Shown here one piece after another: positions 42,832-51,756 of a stretch of DNA of 64,000 nucleotides; position 1 is the stretch's first letter; every line of letters begins with the position of its first letter. The notes under the pieces were generated by a model that was given only the letters and a program-made list of their open reading frames with translations, had not been told where the DNA came from and searched no databases. The position numbers were made by a program, and so were the translations under genes. Source of the DNA: Streptomyces sp. Ru73 (GTDB lineage Bacteria > Actinomycetota > Actinomycetes > Streptomycetales > Streptomycetaceae); the NCBI RefSeq assembly GCF_002920575.1, contig NZ_PQSQ01000020.1, positions 1-64,000 of the forward strand, in the 5' to 3' direction.

Positions 42832-43298
42832 CCGCCGCCGACGACATCGCCACCCTCGAAGAGCACGAACGCCGCCTGGTCTTCGACCGCTTCGGCAACG
42901 AGGACGCCTGGGAGCTGGGCACCCTCCTCGTCGAGCTGGCACGCGAGCGGAACGCCGCGGTGACGATCAGCATCCGGCGCGGCGCCCAGCGCCTCTTCCA
43001 CTGCGCGCTGCCCGGCACCAGCGCCGACAACGACGCCTGGCTGGACCGCAAGTGCCGGGTCGTGGAGCGATACGGCGAGGCGTCCTTCCTGGTCGGCGCC
43101 CGCTTCCGGGCCAAGGGCCGGACCTTCGAGGAGTCCTCCCGGCTGGACCCCGACCGGTACGCGGCACACGGCGGAGCCTTCCCCGTCCGCCTCCGCGGCA
43201 CCGGCGTCGTCGGTGCCGTGGCCGTCTCGGGGCTCGCCCAGGCCGACGACCACGCCCTCGTCGTCGAGGCGTTGGAGCGATTCCTGCGCCCCGCCTGA
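42828..43298 (+). CDS. GlcG/HbpS-like (UPF0303, heme-degrading domain) protein
   Basis: A 156-residue protein of the UPF0303/HbpS-like fold, often annotated as heme-degrading domain protein: ELARERNAAVTISIRRG, LDRKCRVVERYG and a C-terminal GVVGAVAVSGL-type strand-turn. The role of the family in sugar operons is not established. ATG 42828 overlaps the oxidoreductase stop, so the two are translated together. Confidence 0.8.
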   Translation: MTAADDIATLEEHERRLVFDRFGNEDAWELGTLLVELARERNAAVTISIRRGAQRLFHCALPGTSADNDAWLDRKCRVVERYGEASFLVGARFRAKGRTFEESSRLDPDRYAAHGGAFPVRLRGTGVVGAVAVSGLAQADDHALVVEALERFLRPA

Positions 43299-43369
43299 CG
43301 CGAATCGTGCGCCCCGCCCGTCATTGCGGGAAAGCTGTGGGGGAACCGGCGACGAAGGGCGGTACCCCC

Positions 43370-44335
43370 ATGGCGTGGACGAGTGGCACGGGCTGGACCG
43401 GATCGCGGCGGGCCGTGCTGGCGGCGGGGCTCGCCGCGGGGCTGTCGCCGCTGGTGGCGGGGTGTCAGGCGGGCGACGGGGACGGGCGGTCGCCGTTCAC
43501 CGGCGAGCGGGGCGCGGGCGACAAGGTGCTCGCCGTCAAGATCGACAACGTCTCCGCAGCGCGCCCGCAGACCGGTCTGGAGGACGCCGACATCCTCTAC
43601 ACCGAGCAGGTCGAGGCGGGCCTGTCCCGCATACTGGCCGTCTTCGCAGCCCATCTCCCCGACCGGGTGGGTCCGGTGCGCAGCGCCCGCGAGTCCGACC
43701 TCGAACTCCTCCGCCAGTTCGGCCACCCGGCGCTCGCCTACTCCGGCGCCCAGGCCAAGCTCCGCCCCACGCTGGAGTCGGCGCCGATCGACGCGCTGCC
43801 GCCCGGCAAGGCGCCCGGCGCGTACGTCCGCAGCACCGACCGGGCCGCGCCGCACAACCTCTACCTGCGCCCGGCCCGCGCCCTGGACGCCGCCTCCGGC
43901 GCCGCGGCCCCCGCAGACATCGGCTTCCGCTTCGGCTCGGCGCCTTCCGGCGGCACCCCGGCCACCCAGCAGGAGGTCCGCTATCCCGCCGCCCGCTTCT
44001 CCTTCAGCTGGTCAGGGGAGCGCAAGCGCTGGCTGGTCTCGATGGACGGCACGCCGTTCCGCACGACCGGTGCCGGACAGCTGGGCGTGGCGACCGTCGT
44101 GATCCAGTACGTGACCGTCCGCTCCTCCCGCCTGCACGACAAGTGGGGCAGCGTCACCCCGTACACCGAGACCGTCGGCTCGGGCGACGCGCTGGTCCTC
44201 CGCGACGGCAAGAAGTACCAGGCCCAGTGGTCCCGTCCGGCAGCGGACGGCGGCACCACCTTCACCACACCCGAGGGCCACCGCATGCCCTTCGCACGGG
44301 GCCCGCTCTGGGTGGCCCTGACCCCGAAGGGCTGA
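43370..44335 (+). CDS. DUF3048-domain lipoprotein
   Basis: A 321-residue exported protein. The N-terminus has SRRAVLAAGLAAGLSPLVAGC, with a lipobox and arginines that would suit Tat or Sec lipoprotein export. The rest is the DUF3048 domain: VLAVKIDNVSAARPQTGLEDADI, RILAVFAAHLPDRVGPVRSARE and a C-terminal domain ending RGPLWVALTP. The family is thought to act at the cell envelope; its activity is unknown. ATG 43370 has GAAGGG upstream. Confidence 0.85.
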   Translation: MAWTSGTGWTGSRRAVLAAGLAAGLSPLVAGCQAGDGDGRSPFTGERGAGDKVLAVKIDNVSAARPQTGLEDADILYTEQVEAGLSRILAVFAAHLPDRVGPVRSARESDLELLRQFGHPALAYSGAQAKLRPTLESAPIDALPPGKAPGAYVRSTDRAAPHNLYLRPARALDAASGAAAPADIGFRFGSAPSGGTPATQQEVRYPAARFSFSWSGERKRWLVSMDGTPFRTTGAGQLGVATVVIQYVTVRSSRLHDKWGSVTPYTETVGSGDALVLRDGKKYQAQWSRPAADGGTTFTTPEGHRMPFARGPLWVALTPKG

Positions 44336-44357
44336 GGGCGGGCCACCCGCCGCGGCG

Positions 44358-45215
44358 TCAGGCGTCCTTGAGCTCCTGGCGCTGGCGGCCCAGGCCGTCG
44401 ATCTCCAGCTCGACGACGTCGCCGGCGCGCAGGTACGGCTTGGGCTCGGGGTGGCCCATGGCGACGCCGGCCGGGGTGCCGGTGTTGATGACGTCGCCCG
44501 GGTAGAGGGTCATGAAGCGGCTGAGGTAGCGGACGACCTCGGCGACCGGGAAGATCTGCTCGGCCGTCGTGCCGTCCTGCTTCAGCTCGCCGTTGACCCA
44601 CAGCCGGACGCCGAGCGCCTGCGGGTCGGGGACCTCGTCGGCGGTGACCAGCCAGGGGCCCAGCGGGTTGAACGTCTCGCAGTTCTTGCCCTTGTCCCAC
44701 TGGCCGCCGCGCTCGATCTGGAACTCCCGTTCCGACACGTCGTGCGCGATGGTGTAGCCGGCCACGGCGGCGAGCGCCTGCTCGTCGGTCTCCAGGTAGC
44801 GGGCCGTGCGGCCGATGACGACGGCCAGCTCGACCTCCCAGTCGGTCTTCCGGCTGCCGCGCGGGACGAGCACGGTGTCGTCCGGGCCGACCACGGTGTC
44901 GGCGGCCTTCATGAAGACGATCGGCTCCTCCGGGATCGGCGCGCCGGTCTCGCGGGCGTGGTCGTGGTAGTTCAGCCCGATGCACACGACCTTGCCGATG
45001 CCCGCGAGCGGTGCGCCCCTGCGCAGCCCGGCCCGGTCCAGCGCGGGCAGCGTGCCGGCCGCGGCCGCCTCCCGTACCCGGGTGAGCGCCGCCTCGTCGG
45101 AGAGCAGCGCCCCGTCGATGTCCGGCACCAGTTCCGACAGGTCACGCAGGGTTCCCGACTCGTCGAGCAGCGCCGGGCGTTCCGCCCCCACCGGTCCGAC
45201 ACGCAGCAGCTTCAT
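44358..45215 (-). CDS. Fumarylacetoacetate hydrolase-family protein
   Basis: A 285-residue metal-dependent hydrolase/isomerase of the FAH fold: CIGLNYHDHARE, the metal ligands in DWEVELAVVIG, FMKAADTVVGP, TIAHDVSEREFQ and PGDVINTGTPAGVAMG. It could act on a beta-diketo acid or be ureidoglycolate lyase-like; context does not decide. ATG 45215 is the start; a perfect palindrome lies 86 bases upstream. Confidence 0.88.
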   Translation of the reverse strand: MKLLRVGPVGAERPALLDESGTLRDLSELVPDIDGALLSDEAALTRVREAAAAGTLPALDRAGLRRGAPLAGIGKVVCIGLNYHDHARETGAPIPEEPIVFMKAADTVVGPDDTVLVPRGSRKTDWEVELAVVIGRTARYLETDEQALAAVAGYTIAHDVSEREFQIERGGQWDKGKNCETFNPLGPWLVTADEVPDPQALGVRLWVNGELKQDGTTAEQIFPVAEVVRYLSRFMTLYPGDVINTGTPAGVAMGHPEPKPYLRAGDVVELEIDGLGRQRQELKDA

Positions 45216-45300
45216 CGATACAACTCCCGTGGTCGTGTGCGAAGGGTCGGTCCGGAAGGGCCTCCCGGACCGGCCGATGGGTGCGGCCATCGAGCGATTC

Positions 45301-45312
45301 GGACGATCGTCC
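45301..45312. promoter_or_regulatory. Perfect 12-bp palindrome upstream of the FAH gene
   Basis: GGACGATCGTCC, a possible operator. No regulator gene is adjacent. Confidence 0.35.
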
Positions 45313-45314
45313 AA

Positions 45315-45344
45315 GAACGGGGTCCCGCCCGCAAGACCCCGTTC
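45315..45344 (-). terminator. Terminator after yidC
   Basis: A 10-bp stem (GAACGGGGTC / GACCCCGTTC) with a 10-base loop, 13 bases beyond the yidC stop on the minus strand. Confidence 0.6.
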
Positions 45345-45357
45345 ACGTACTGGACCT

Positions 45358-46122
45358 TTACTTGGCAGTAGCAGCGGCTGCCTTGCCGCCGCTGTCCGGC
45401 CGCTCCGTCCCGGCCGCGGGACCGCGGTCGCGCAGCAGCAGCGCCCGCTCGCAGGCCGTCCACGCCGTCGACGTCACGACGTACAGCCCGGCCGCCAGCG
45501 GCACGACGGCCACGGTGAGCAGCGTGCCGAAGGAGAGCAGCGGCGCCAGCCGGCCGACGGCGGCCATGCCCGGCACCTCGGCCCCCGTGGCGGGCGCCGC
45601 CACCGCGGTCCTGCGCGCCCGCCGGTAGGTGCTCGTCGCCACCACCGCGACCAGCGCGAAGAGCCCCGCGTACACCAGGCCGTGCGGGCCGAACGGGCCG
45701 CCGTCGGCAAGCGCGTCGAACCACCGGCCGCCGAGCGGCGCGCCCAGCAGCCGCTCCCCCAGCAGCCCGGAGCGGGGCGAGGTGAAGAGGTGGTACATCA
45801 GGAAGAAGACCGGCAGCTGCAGCAGCATCGGCAGGCAGCCGGCCAGCGGCGAGGCACCCGCCTCCCGGTAGAGGCCGGCCAGCTCGCGCTGCATCCGCTC
45901 GGGGTCCTTCGCGTGCTTGCGGCGTATTTCGGCCAGTTGCGGGGCGAGCGCGGCACGGGACTTCTCACCGCGGACGGCGGCCCGCGCGAGGGGGTGCAGG
46001 GCGGCGCGCACGGCAAGCGTGCAGACGACGATGGCGGCGGCGGTCGCCGAGGCGCCGAAGACCGGGGCGAGGACGTCGGCGAGGCGGCCGAGCGCGGCGC
46101 CGAGCGTGGCGAAGACGGACAT
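45358..46122 (-). CDS. YidC/Oxa1-family membrane insertase, short paralogue
   Basis: A 254-residue insertase with the Oxa1 layout: a first helix (SATAAAIVVCTLAVRAALHP), a basic cytoplasmic hairpin (AEIRRKHAKDPERMQREL), then helices beginning PLAGCLPMLLQLPVFFLMYHLF, a family signature, and two more near the C-terminus. It is shorter than the housekeeping YidC near the origin, so it is likely a second, specialised insertase. ATG 46122 has GGAGGG upstream. A small membrane protein is encoded just upstream on the same strand. Confidence 0.85.
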   Translation of the reverse strand: MSVFATLGAALGRLADVLAPVFGASATAAAIVVCTLAVRAALHPLARAAVRGEKSRAALAPQLAEIRRKHAKDPERMQRELAGLYREAGASPLAGCLPMLLQLPVFFLMYHLFTSPRSGLLGERLLGAPLGGRWFDALADGGPFGPHGLVYAGLFALVAVVATSTYRRARRTAVAAPATGAEVPGMAAVGRLAPLLSFGTLLTVAVVPLAAGLYVVTSTAWTACERALLLRDRGPAAGTERPDSGGKAAAATAK

Positions 46123-46271
46123 GGGTGAGCCCTCCGTGGGTCTCGTCAGTACCAAAAGGAGCGAAGGAACTTCGGCGTGACGGACCACGCGGGCATGCCC
46201 GGTGCGCGCAGGGGAGCGCGGACGGGCCCCGTGCGGGGCGGAGCGGAGCAGCGGCGCCGTACGAGGAGCGC

Positions 46272-46577
46272 CTACGCGGCCGTCGGGAGACGACGGCCCG
46301 GCGCCCTCGGCCGCGGCCGGCCGGCCGCGTCGGGATCGCGCTGCGGCAGGAAGGCCGTACGGCGTTCCCGGTCGCGGATGGCGGTGCGCACCCGGCCCGG
46401 CGGATCGGGGCGTGCCAGCGTCGCGACGAGCACGGCGCGGCAGAGGAGGAGGACGGCGGCGGTGGTCGCGGCCGCGGTCAGCGCCGTGGCCAGCCCGCTC
46501 TGCGCGAGGGCCACGCCGGCCAGCAGGAACAGGAGCGCGCCGGCGTACAGCCGCCAGGCATCGGCGATGCGGTACAC
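46272..46577 (-). CDS. Small two-helix membrane protein upstream of yidC (DUF6412-like)
   Basis: A 101-residue protein with helices ADAWRLYAGALLFLLAGVAL and ALTAAATTAAVLLLCRAVLV, and a highly basic, Pro/Arg-rich C-terminal tail. GTG 46577 has GGGGAG upstream. It is followed after 149 bases by the insertase gene; I associate this pairing with DUF6412 proteins in streptomycetes. The function is unknown; it could be a YidC client or partner. Confidence 0.65.
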   Translation of the reverse strand: MYRIADAWRLYAGALLFLLAGVALAQSGLATALTAAATTAAVLLLCRAVLVATLARPDPPGRVRTAIRDRERRTAFLPQRDPDAAGRPRPRAPGRRLPTAA

Positions 46578-46721
46578 GAGTGCTCCCCTCTTCTGCTCGG
46601 TTTCCGCTCGGTTTTGTCCTCTTCTGCTCAAGACTAACCAGAGAGCTGTGCAGTCGGGGTCACCAGCGGGTAACTTGCCCGCTGCACCGGCCATTCGGCC
46701 GGGGTGGAACAGGGAGGTGTG

Positions 46722-48542
46722 GTGCAGGAGACCAGCACGCCCGCCCTGGTGACGGCCGCCCCCACGGGCGGCCTCGCCGATTCCGTCCACGAACTCGCCG
46801 ACCGGGTGCCCGCGCTCCCCCAGCTCGCCCGCCGCGACCCCGCAGAGCCGGGCCGCTGGCAGCACGTGACCGCCGCCGCCTTCCGCGCCGAGGTGCTGGC
46901 CCTGGCCAAGGGGCTGCTGGCGGACGGCGTACGGGCCGGCGACCGGGTCGCGGTGATGTCCCGCACCCGCTACGAGTGGACGCTCTTCAGCTACGCGGTC
47001 TGGTCGGTCGGCGCGCACCTCGTCCCCGTCTACCCCACCTCCTCCGTCGAGCAGGTGCACGCGGCGCTGGCCACGAGCCGGGTCGATGCCATCGTCATCG
47101 AGCACGAGCAGCACGCCATGACGGTGGCGGCGGCCTGTGACGCCGAGGTCCGGCTGCGCCGCGTCTGGCAGCTGGACCAGGACTGCGTCGGACGGCTCAG
47201 CGGGCTCGGCGGGCGGCTGGCCGACGAGGAGGTGCACCGGCTCCGGCGCGCCGTCACGCCCCAGGACACCGCGGCCGTCGTGCAGACCTCCGGCACCACC
47301 GGCCGGCCACGCGGCTGCGTGCTCACCCACGCCAACCTCGCCGCCGAGGCCGACACCCTGCTCGCGGGCTGGGGCCGGCTCACCGCGCCGCCCGGCGTGC
47401 AGCCCGCGATCCTGGCGTTCCTGCCGCTGGCCCACAGTTACGGGCTGATGGTGCAGGTCGCCTGCCTGCGCGGCGGCATCCTGCTCGGCCACGAGCCGGA
47501 GCTGACCCCGCAGGCGCTGCTGCCCGCGCTCGCCTCCTTCCGGCCCACCTTCCTCTTCGGGGTGCCGTACGTCTTCGAGAAGATCTACGACACCGCGCGC
47601 CGGGCCGCCGAGGACGCGGGCCGGTTGCGGATGTTCGAGGCCGCGACGGCCACCGCGCTGGCGTACTCGCGCGCCGTCGAACGCCACCAGCGGGGCCGCG
47701 GACACGGCCCGGGTCCCGCCCTCCGCGCCCGGCACGCGCTGTACGAACGCCTGGTGTACGGGCGGATCCGCGGGGTGCTGGGCGGCCGGGTGCGCACCGC
47801 CGTCTCGGGCGGCTCACCGCTCCGCGCGGACCTGGGGCGGATCTTCGCCGGCGCCGGGCTGACCGTCTACGACGGGTACGGGCTCACCGAGACCAGCGGC
47901 GCGGTGACGGCGCACCCGCCGGGCCGGGTGCGGTTCGGCACGGTCGGGCGGCCACTGCCCGGGTGTGCGGTGCGGATCGCCGAGGACGGCGAGGTCTGGG
48001 TGCGCGGGGACGTGGTGTTCGCCGGGTACGTGGACGAGCGGGGCAGCGCGCCGCACGACGGCTGGTTCGCCACCGGCGACCTCGGGCTGCTGGACTCGGA
48101 CGGCTACCTGGTGATCACCGGCCGCAAGAAGGACATCATCATCACCAGCGGCGGCAAGAGCGTGGCGCCGCTGGCCCTGGAGGAGCGCATCCGCTCCCAC
48201 CCGCTGATCTCGCAGTGCCTGGTCGTCGGCGACAACCGGCCCTACGTCGCGGCGCTGATCACCCTCGACCCCGACGCGCTGGAGCACTGGCGGCGCTACC
48301 GCGGCGGATACCGGCACGCCGGGCCCGGCGAACCGCCCGAGGAGGGCGTGCGGGCCACGGTGCAGCGGGCGGTGGCAGTCGCCAACGCCTCGGTCTCGCG
48401 CGCCGAGTCGATCCGTGCCTTCCGCATCCTGCCCGGCGAGTTCAGCGTCGCCGACGGACTGCTGACGCCGTCCCTGAAGCTGCGCCGCAAGGCGATCGAG
48501 ACGGCGTACGCCAAGGAGATCGACGCGCTGTACGCGCGCTGA
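46722..48542 (+). CDS. AMP-forming long-chain acyl-CoA synthetase
   Basis: A 606-residue adenylate-forming enzyme that activates fatty acids. Motifs: VVQTSGTTGRPRG (ATP loop), AFLPLAHSYGLMVQ, YDGYGLTETSG, GWFATGDLG and the C-terminal GRKKDIIITSGGKSVAP with the catalytic Lys region near LKLRRKAIE. The length fits the FadD15-like group. GTG 46722 has GGGAGG four bases upstream; two other in-frame GTGs lie slightly earlier. It is divergent from the small membrane protein gene. Confidence 0.92.
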   Translation: MQETSTPALVTAAPTGGLADSVHELADRVPALPQLARRDPAEPGRWQHVTAAAFRAEVLALAKGLLADGVRAGDRVAVMSRTRYEWTLFSYAVWSVGAHLVPVYPTSSVEQVHAALATSRVDAIVIEHEQHAMTVAAACDAEVRLRRVWQLDQDCVGRLSGLGGRLADEEVHRLRRAVTPQDTAAVVQTSGTTGRPRGCVLTHANLAAEADTLLAGWGRLTAPPGVQPAILAFLPLAHSYGLMVQVACLRGGILLGHEPELTPQALLPALASFRPTFLFGVPYVFEKIYDTARRAAEDAGRLRMFEAATATALAYSRAVERHQRGRGHGPGPALRARHALYERLVYGRIRGVLGGRVRTAVSGGSPLRADLGRIFAGAGLTVYDGYGLTETSGAVTAHPPGRVRFGTVGRPLPGCAVRIAEDGEVWVRGDVVFAGYVDERGSAPHDGWFATGDLGLLDSDGYLVITGRKKDIIITSGGKSVAPLALEERIRSHPLISQCLVVGDNRPYVAALITLDPDALEHWRRYRGGYRHAGPGEPPEEGVRATVQRAVAVANASVSRAESIRAFRILPGEFSVADGLLTPSLKLRRKAIETAYAKEIDALYAR

Positions 48543-48859
48543 GCCCCGCGCACAAGGGCAACGCCCGCGCAGGACCGGCGTTTTCCTGCCCCGGCATGAG
48601 CCCCGTGCCCCGGAGCATGCGGCCTCGGCGCGCTCGTCCGGGCACAGGGCCGCAACACGGTGGTGCGGCGACCGGCCACCCGTACGAATGCGGTCGCGCT
48701 GGACCACTTCACGGTCCTGGAAGGTACCGGCCTGGTCGACTTCGGCAACCTGGCGGCGGCCCGGACCCGGCCGCCGTACGTTTCCCCGAACACGCGGCCG
48801 TACCCCCACCCCACTTTCCCCACCACTTCCCACCCCTCCCCACGAAGCGAAGTGATCGC
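48543..48859. other. Intergenic region
   Basis: About 317 bases with no convincing gene or hairpin. Short open frames exist on both strands but have poor codon bias. It should hold the promoter of the DUF1996 gene. Confidence 0.5.
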
Positions 48860-50461
48860 ATGACTCCACAGGCCCACAAACGCTCGCGTCTGACCAAGCG
48901 GCTGGTGGCCGCGGCCGCCGCGCTGCTGCTCGGCGGCGGCGGGACCGCGCTGATCGCGGCCGGCGCCTCGGCCGACGGGTCGGGCACGGACGGCCCGGGG
49001 CAGCGCGCCGCCCGGTCGGTCGCGGCCGCCACCGTGTCCTGCCCGGACGTCGGCGACCGGCTGCGCCAGGTGCCGCGCGGCGCGCAACTCCCGGTGTCCC
49101 GCGGGCTCGCGGCGCTGGACCGCCAGGTGGCGGCGGCGTACGAGCAGATGACGGCGGGCGGGCAGAGCCCCGCGCAGGCGGGCGCCGCCTCGACGGACGC
49201 GGCCCTGGAAACGCTGCGGCAGCAGCGGGCGAAGACGATCGGGGCGATGGCCGACGCCATCGGCCGGTCGGCGCCCCGGCCGGACGGCCTGCTGAGGATG
49301 AGCGCCTGCCGGATGAAGCCCACGGGGCAGGAGATATCCGTCGGCGACCCGGCGGCCGGCGGGAACCAGGCGGTCGGCGGGGACCAGGCCGGGGGAAACC
49401 AGGACGCCACCGGCCAGGGCAGCGGCGGCCAGGACGCCAACGGCGGGAACGGCAACGGCCAGGACGCCAACGGCGGGAACGCCAACGGCCAGGACGGCAA
49501 CGGCAACGGCGCGGACAACGGCGGTCAGCAAGCCGTCGGCGGCCAGCAGGCCAACGGCGGCCAGAACGGCGGACAGCAGGCGCCCGTCGGCGGCCCGTCC
49601 CCCGACGACTTCGCCGACATCCGGTCCCAGCAGCCCAACGCGCAGCAGCCGCCGCGCGGCAACGGCGCCTCCACCGGCACCTTCCAGTCGAAGTGCGGCA
49701 CCAACAAGGAGGGCCACTTCAACTCCGACAACGTCATCGTCACGCCCGGCGTCAGTAATGGCGCGCACCACACCCACGACTACGTCGGCAACAAGACCAC
49801 CGACGCCTTCTCCACCGACCAGAGCCTGGCCGCCTCCGGCACGACGTGCAGCAACGGCGACCAGTCCACGTACTACTGGCCGGTGCTGCGGGTGCTGGAC
49901 GGCACCTCGGAGCACAAGCCGGGCGCGGGCCACGACGGCAACGTCGGCTCGGTCCTCACCCCCGCCTCGGCGAAGCTCACCTTCAGCGGCAGCCAGGCCG
50001 GTGACGTGACCGCCATGCCGCGCTTCCTGCGGATCATCACCGGTGACGCCAAGGCGTTCACCAACGGCCCGGCCAACGCCAACGCCTCCTGGAGCTGCAC
50101 CGGCTTCGAGGACCGCCAGCTGAAGGACAAGTACCCGATCTGCCCGAAGGGCTCCGACGTGGTGCGCACCTTCAACTTCCAGAGCTGCTGGGACGGGCAG
50201 AACACCGACAGCGCCAACCACCGCACGCACGTGGCGTTCGCGCAGCAGGACGGCTCCTGCCCGGCCGGCTTCCGCGCCATCCCGCAGCTGCAGGAGAAGA
50301 TCACGTACAAGGTGCCGGCCGGCAAGCAGTTCGCCGTCGACAGCTTCCCCGAACAGCTGCACAAGCCGGTCACCGACCACGGCGACTTCATCAACGTGAT
50401 GTCCGACCGGCTGATGGCCAAGGCCGTCGCCTGCATCAACAGCGGCCGCACCTGCCGCTGA
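48860..50461 (+). CDS. Secreted DUF1996 protein with Gly/Asn/Gln-rich linker
   Basis: A 533-residue exported protein. A signal peptide (KRLVAAAAALLLGGGGTALIAAGASA) is followed by a helical N-terminal region with two cysteines, then a Gly-Asn-Gln-Asp-rich linker (about 165-250). The C-terminal DUF1996 domain has VSNGAHHTHDYVGN, TYYWPVLRVLDG, SCWDGQNTDSANHRTHVAF and paired cysteines. In fungi and actinomycetes such domains are secreted and thought to bind or act on the wall; activity is unknown. The linker is encoded by 30-bp tandem repeats. Confidence 0.85.
   Translation: MTPQAHKRSRLTKRLVAAAAALLLGGGGTALIAAGASADGSGTDGPGQRAARSVAAATVSCPDVGDRLRQVPRGAQLPVSRGLAALDRQVAAAYEQMTAGGQSPAQAGAASTDAALETLRQQRAKTIGAMADAIGRSAPRPDGLLRMSACRMKPTGQEISVGDPAAGGNQAVGGDQAGGNQDATGQGSGGQDANGGNGNGQDANGGNANGQDGNGNGADNGGQQAVGGQQANGGQNGGQQAPVGGPSPDDFADIRSQQPNAQQPPRGNGASTGTFQSKCGTNKEGHFNSDNVIVTPGVSNGAHHTHDYVGNKTTDAFSTDQSLAASGTTCSNGDQSTYYWPVLRVLDGTSEHKPGAGHDGNVGSVLTPASAKLTFSGSQAGDVTAMPRFLRIITGDAKAFTNGPANANASWSCTGFEDRQLKDKYPICPKGSDVVRTFNFQSCWDGQNTDSANHRTHVAFAQQDGSCPAGFRAIPQLQEKITYKVPAGKQFAVDSFPEQLHKPVTDHGDFINVMSDRLMAKAVACINSGRTCR
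49427..49504 (+). repeat. 30-bp tandem repeats inside the DUF1996 gene
   Basis: Two nearly identical 30-bp units (49427-49456 and 49457-49486) and a partial third encode GQDANGGNxN in frame. Copy-number change would lengthen or shorten the linker without a frameshift. Confidence 0.85.
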
Positions 50462-50470
50462 ACCGCCGCC

Positions 50471-50502
50471 GTGGTCCCGGGCCCCCACGGGTCCGGGACC
50501 AC
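50471..50502 (+). terminator. Terminator after the DUF1996 gene
   Basis: A 10-bp perfect stem (GTGGTCCCGG / CCGGGACCAC), extendable by four inner pairs, 9 bases after the stop. Confidence 0.7.
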
Positions 50503-50529
50503 GGGCCCTGCGCCGGTCCCGCGCCCGGT

Positions 50530-50557
50530 ACGGACCGCGCACGGACCGCGCACGGAC
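50530..50557 (+). repeat. 11-bp tandem repeat
   Basis: ACGGACCGCGC occurs twice in tandem plus a partial third unit, in the spacer before the COG4315 lipoprotein gene. No function is evident. Confidence 0.7.
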
Positions 50558-50612
50558 GTACCCCGGTCCCGCACCGTCCTCCTACTGCTCGGCCTGCAAC
50601 AGCTTTTGACGT

Positions 50613-50623
50613 GTTGTGACAAC
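50613..50623. promoter_or_regulatory. Inverted repeat upstream of the COG4315 lipoprotein
   Basis: GTTGTGACAAC, a perfect dyad around one base, with a TTGACG at 50606-50611 just before it that could be a -35 element. Regulator unknown. Confidence 0.35.
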
Positions 50624-50721
50624 TTCCGCGGGCGTTGAACGGCGGCCGTGCCGCCCCCCGTATCCCAGCCCGTATCCCCGTCCCGACGGCACCTCCGCCG
50701 CCCCCACCGAAGGAGATCCCC

Positions 50722-51756
50722 ATGAGCAACCGAGCCACCCAGGTCAACCGACGGCAGGCAGGTATCGCGGCCGCCGCGCTCGCCGTGCTGGCCCTGACCG
50801 CCGGCTGCGGCGGCAAGGACTACGCCGCCTCCACCGACCGGGTCCAACCCGCCGGCCAGGGCGCCTCGAGCAACGGCTACGGTGCGGGCGGAGCGGCCGG
50901 CAAGGACGGCGGGTACGGCGGCGGCGCCGCGGCCGGCGCGATGGGCTCGGCCGCCAAGACGCTCGCCCTGAAGGACGCGCCAGGGCTGGGCAAGGTCGTC
51001 ACCGACAGCGGCGGCATGACCCTCTACCGCTTCGACAAGGACACCGCGAAGCCGCCGAAGTCCGCCTGCGACGGCGACTGCGCCTCGACCTGGCCGCCGG
51101 TCCCCGCCGACGACGCCAAGGCCGCCACCGGCATCAACGCCGCCGACCTGGGCTCGGTGACCCGCTCCGACGGCAGCAAGCAGCTCACCCTCGGCGGCTG
51201 GCCGGTGTACCGGTACGCCAAGGACGCCGCGCCCGGCGACACCAAGGGCCAGGGCGTCGGCGGCGTCTGGCACGCGCTGGCCGCGGACGGCGGCAAGGCG
51301 GGCGAGGCGGCGAAGAAGCCGCCGCAGGCCGCGCCGAAGGCGGACGTCTCGGTCACCGACACCGCGCAGCTCGGCAAGGTCATCGTGGACGGCAAGGGCC
51401 GCACGCTCTACCGCTTCACCAAGGACAACCCCTGGCCGATGAAGTTCGCCTGCACCGGCGCCTGCCTGGACACCTGGAAACCGGCGAAACCCGCCGACAA
51501 GAGCAAGCTCGAAGGGGTCCCGGCCAAGCTGATCAGCACCGTCAAGCGCCCCGACGGCACGAAACAGCTGGCCGTGAAGTGCTGGCCGATGTACTGGTAC
51601 ACCGGTGACAAGAAGCCGGGCGACGTCAACGGCCAGGGCGTCAAGGGCACCTGGTTCGCGGTCGGCCCGGACGGCAAGAAGATCACCAAGTCCGGCGCTG
51701 CCGCGGGCGGCTCGTCCTCGTACTCGTCCTCATCGTCATCCTCGTACGCGTACTAG
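50722..51756 (+). CDS. COG4315 secreted-repeat lipoprotein
   Basis: A 344-residue lipoprotein (lipobox ALTAGCGG). After a Gly-rich spacer come two pairs of the secreted-repeat unit (PF03640-like): GLGKVVTDSGGMTLYRFDKD, CDGDCASTWPPV, GGWPVYRYAKDAAPGDTKGQ and, in the second half, LGKVIVDGKGRTLYRF, CTGACLDTWKP and WYTGDKKPGDVNGQ. It ends in a Ser/Tyr tail. A role in electron transfer or the envelope has been proposed for similar proteins but is not settled. ATG 50722 has AAGGAG upstream. It overlaps the convergent sortase gene by four bases. Confidence 0.85.
   Translation: MSNRATQVNRRQAGIAAAALAVLALTAGCGGKDYAASTDRVQPAGQGASSNGYGAGGAAGKDGGYGGGAAAGAMGSAAKTLALKDAPGLGKVVTDSGGMTLYRFDKDTAKPPKSACDGDCASTWPPVPADDAKAATGINAADLGSVTRSDGSKQLTLGGWPVYRYAKDAAPGDTKGQGVGGVWHALAADGGKAGEAAKKPPQAAPKADVSVTDTAQLGKVIVDGKGRTLYRFTKDNPWPMKFACTGACLDTWKPAKPADKSKLEGVPAKLISTVKRPDGTKQLAVKCWPMYWYTGDKKPGDVNGQGVKGTWFAVGPDGKKITKSGAAAGGSSSYSSSSSSSYAY

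Noticed and set aside
49340..49600. CRISPR-like repeats
   Set aside because: Units are contiguous, in frame and without spacers; they encode a Gly/Asn/Gln linker.
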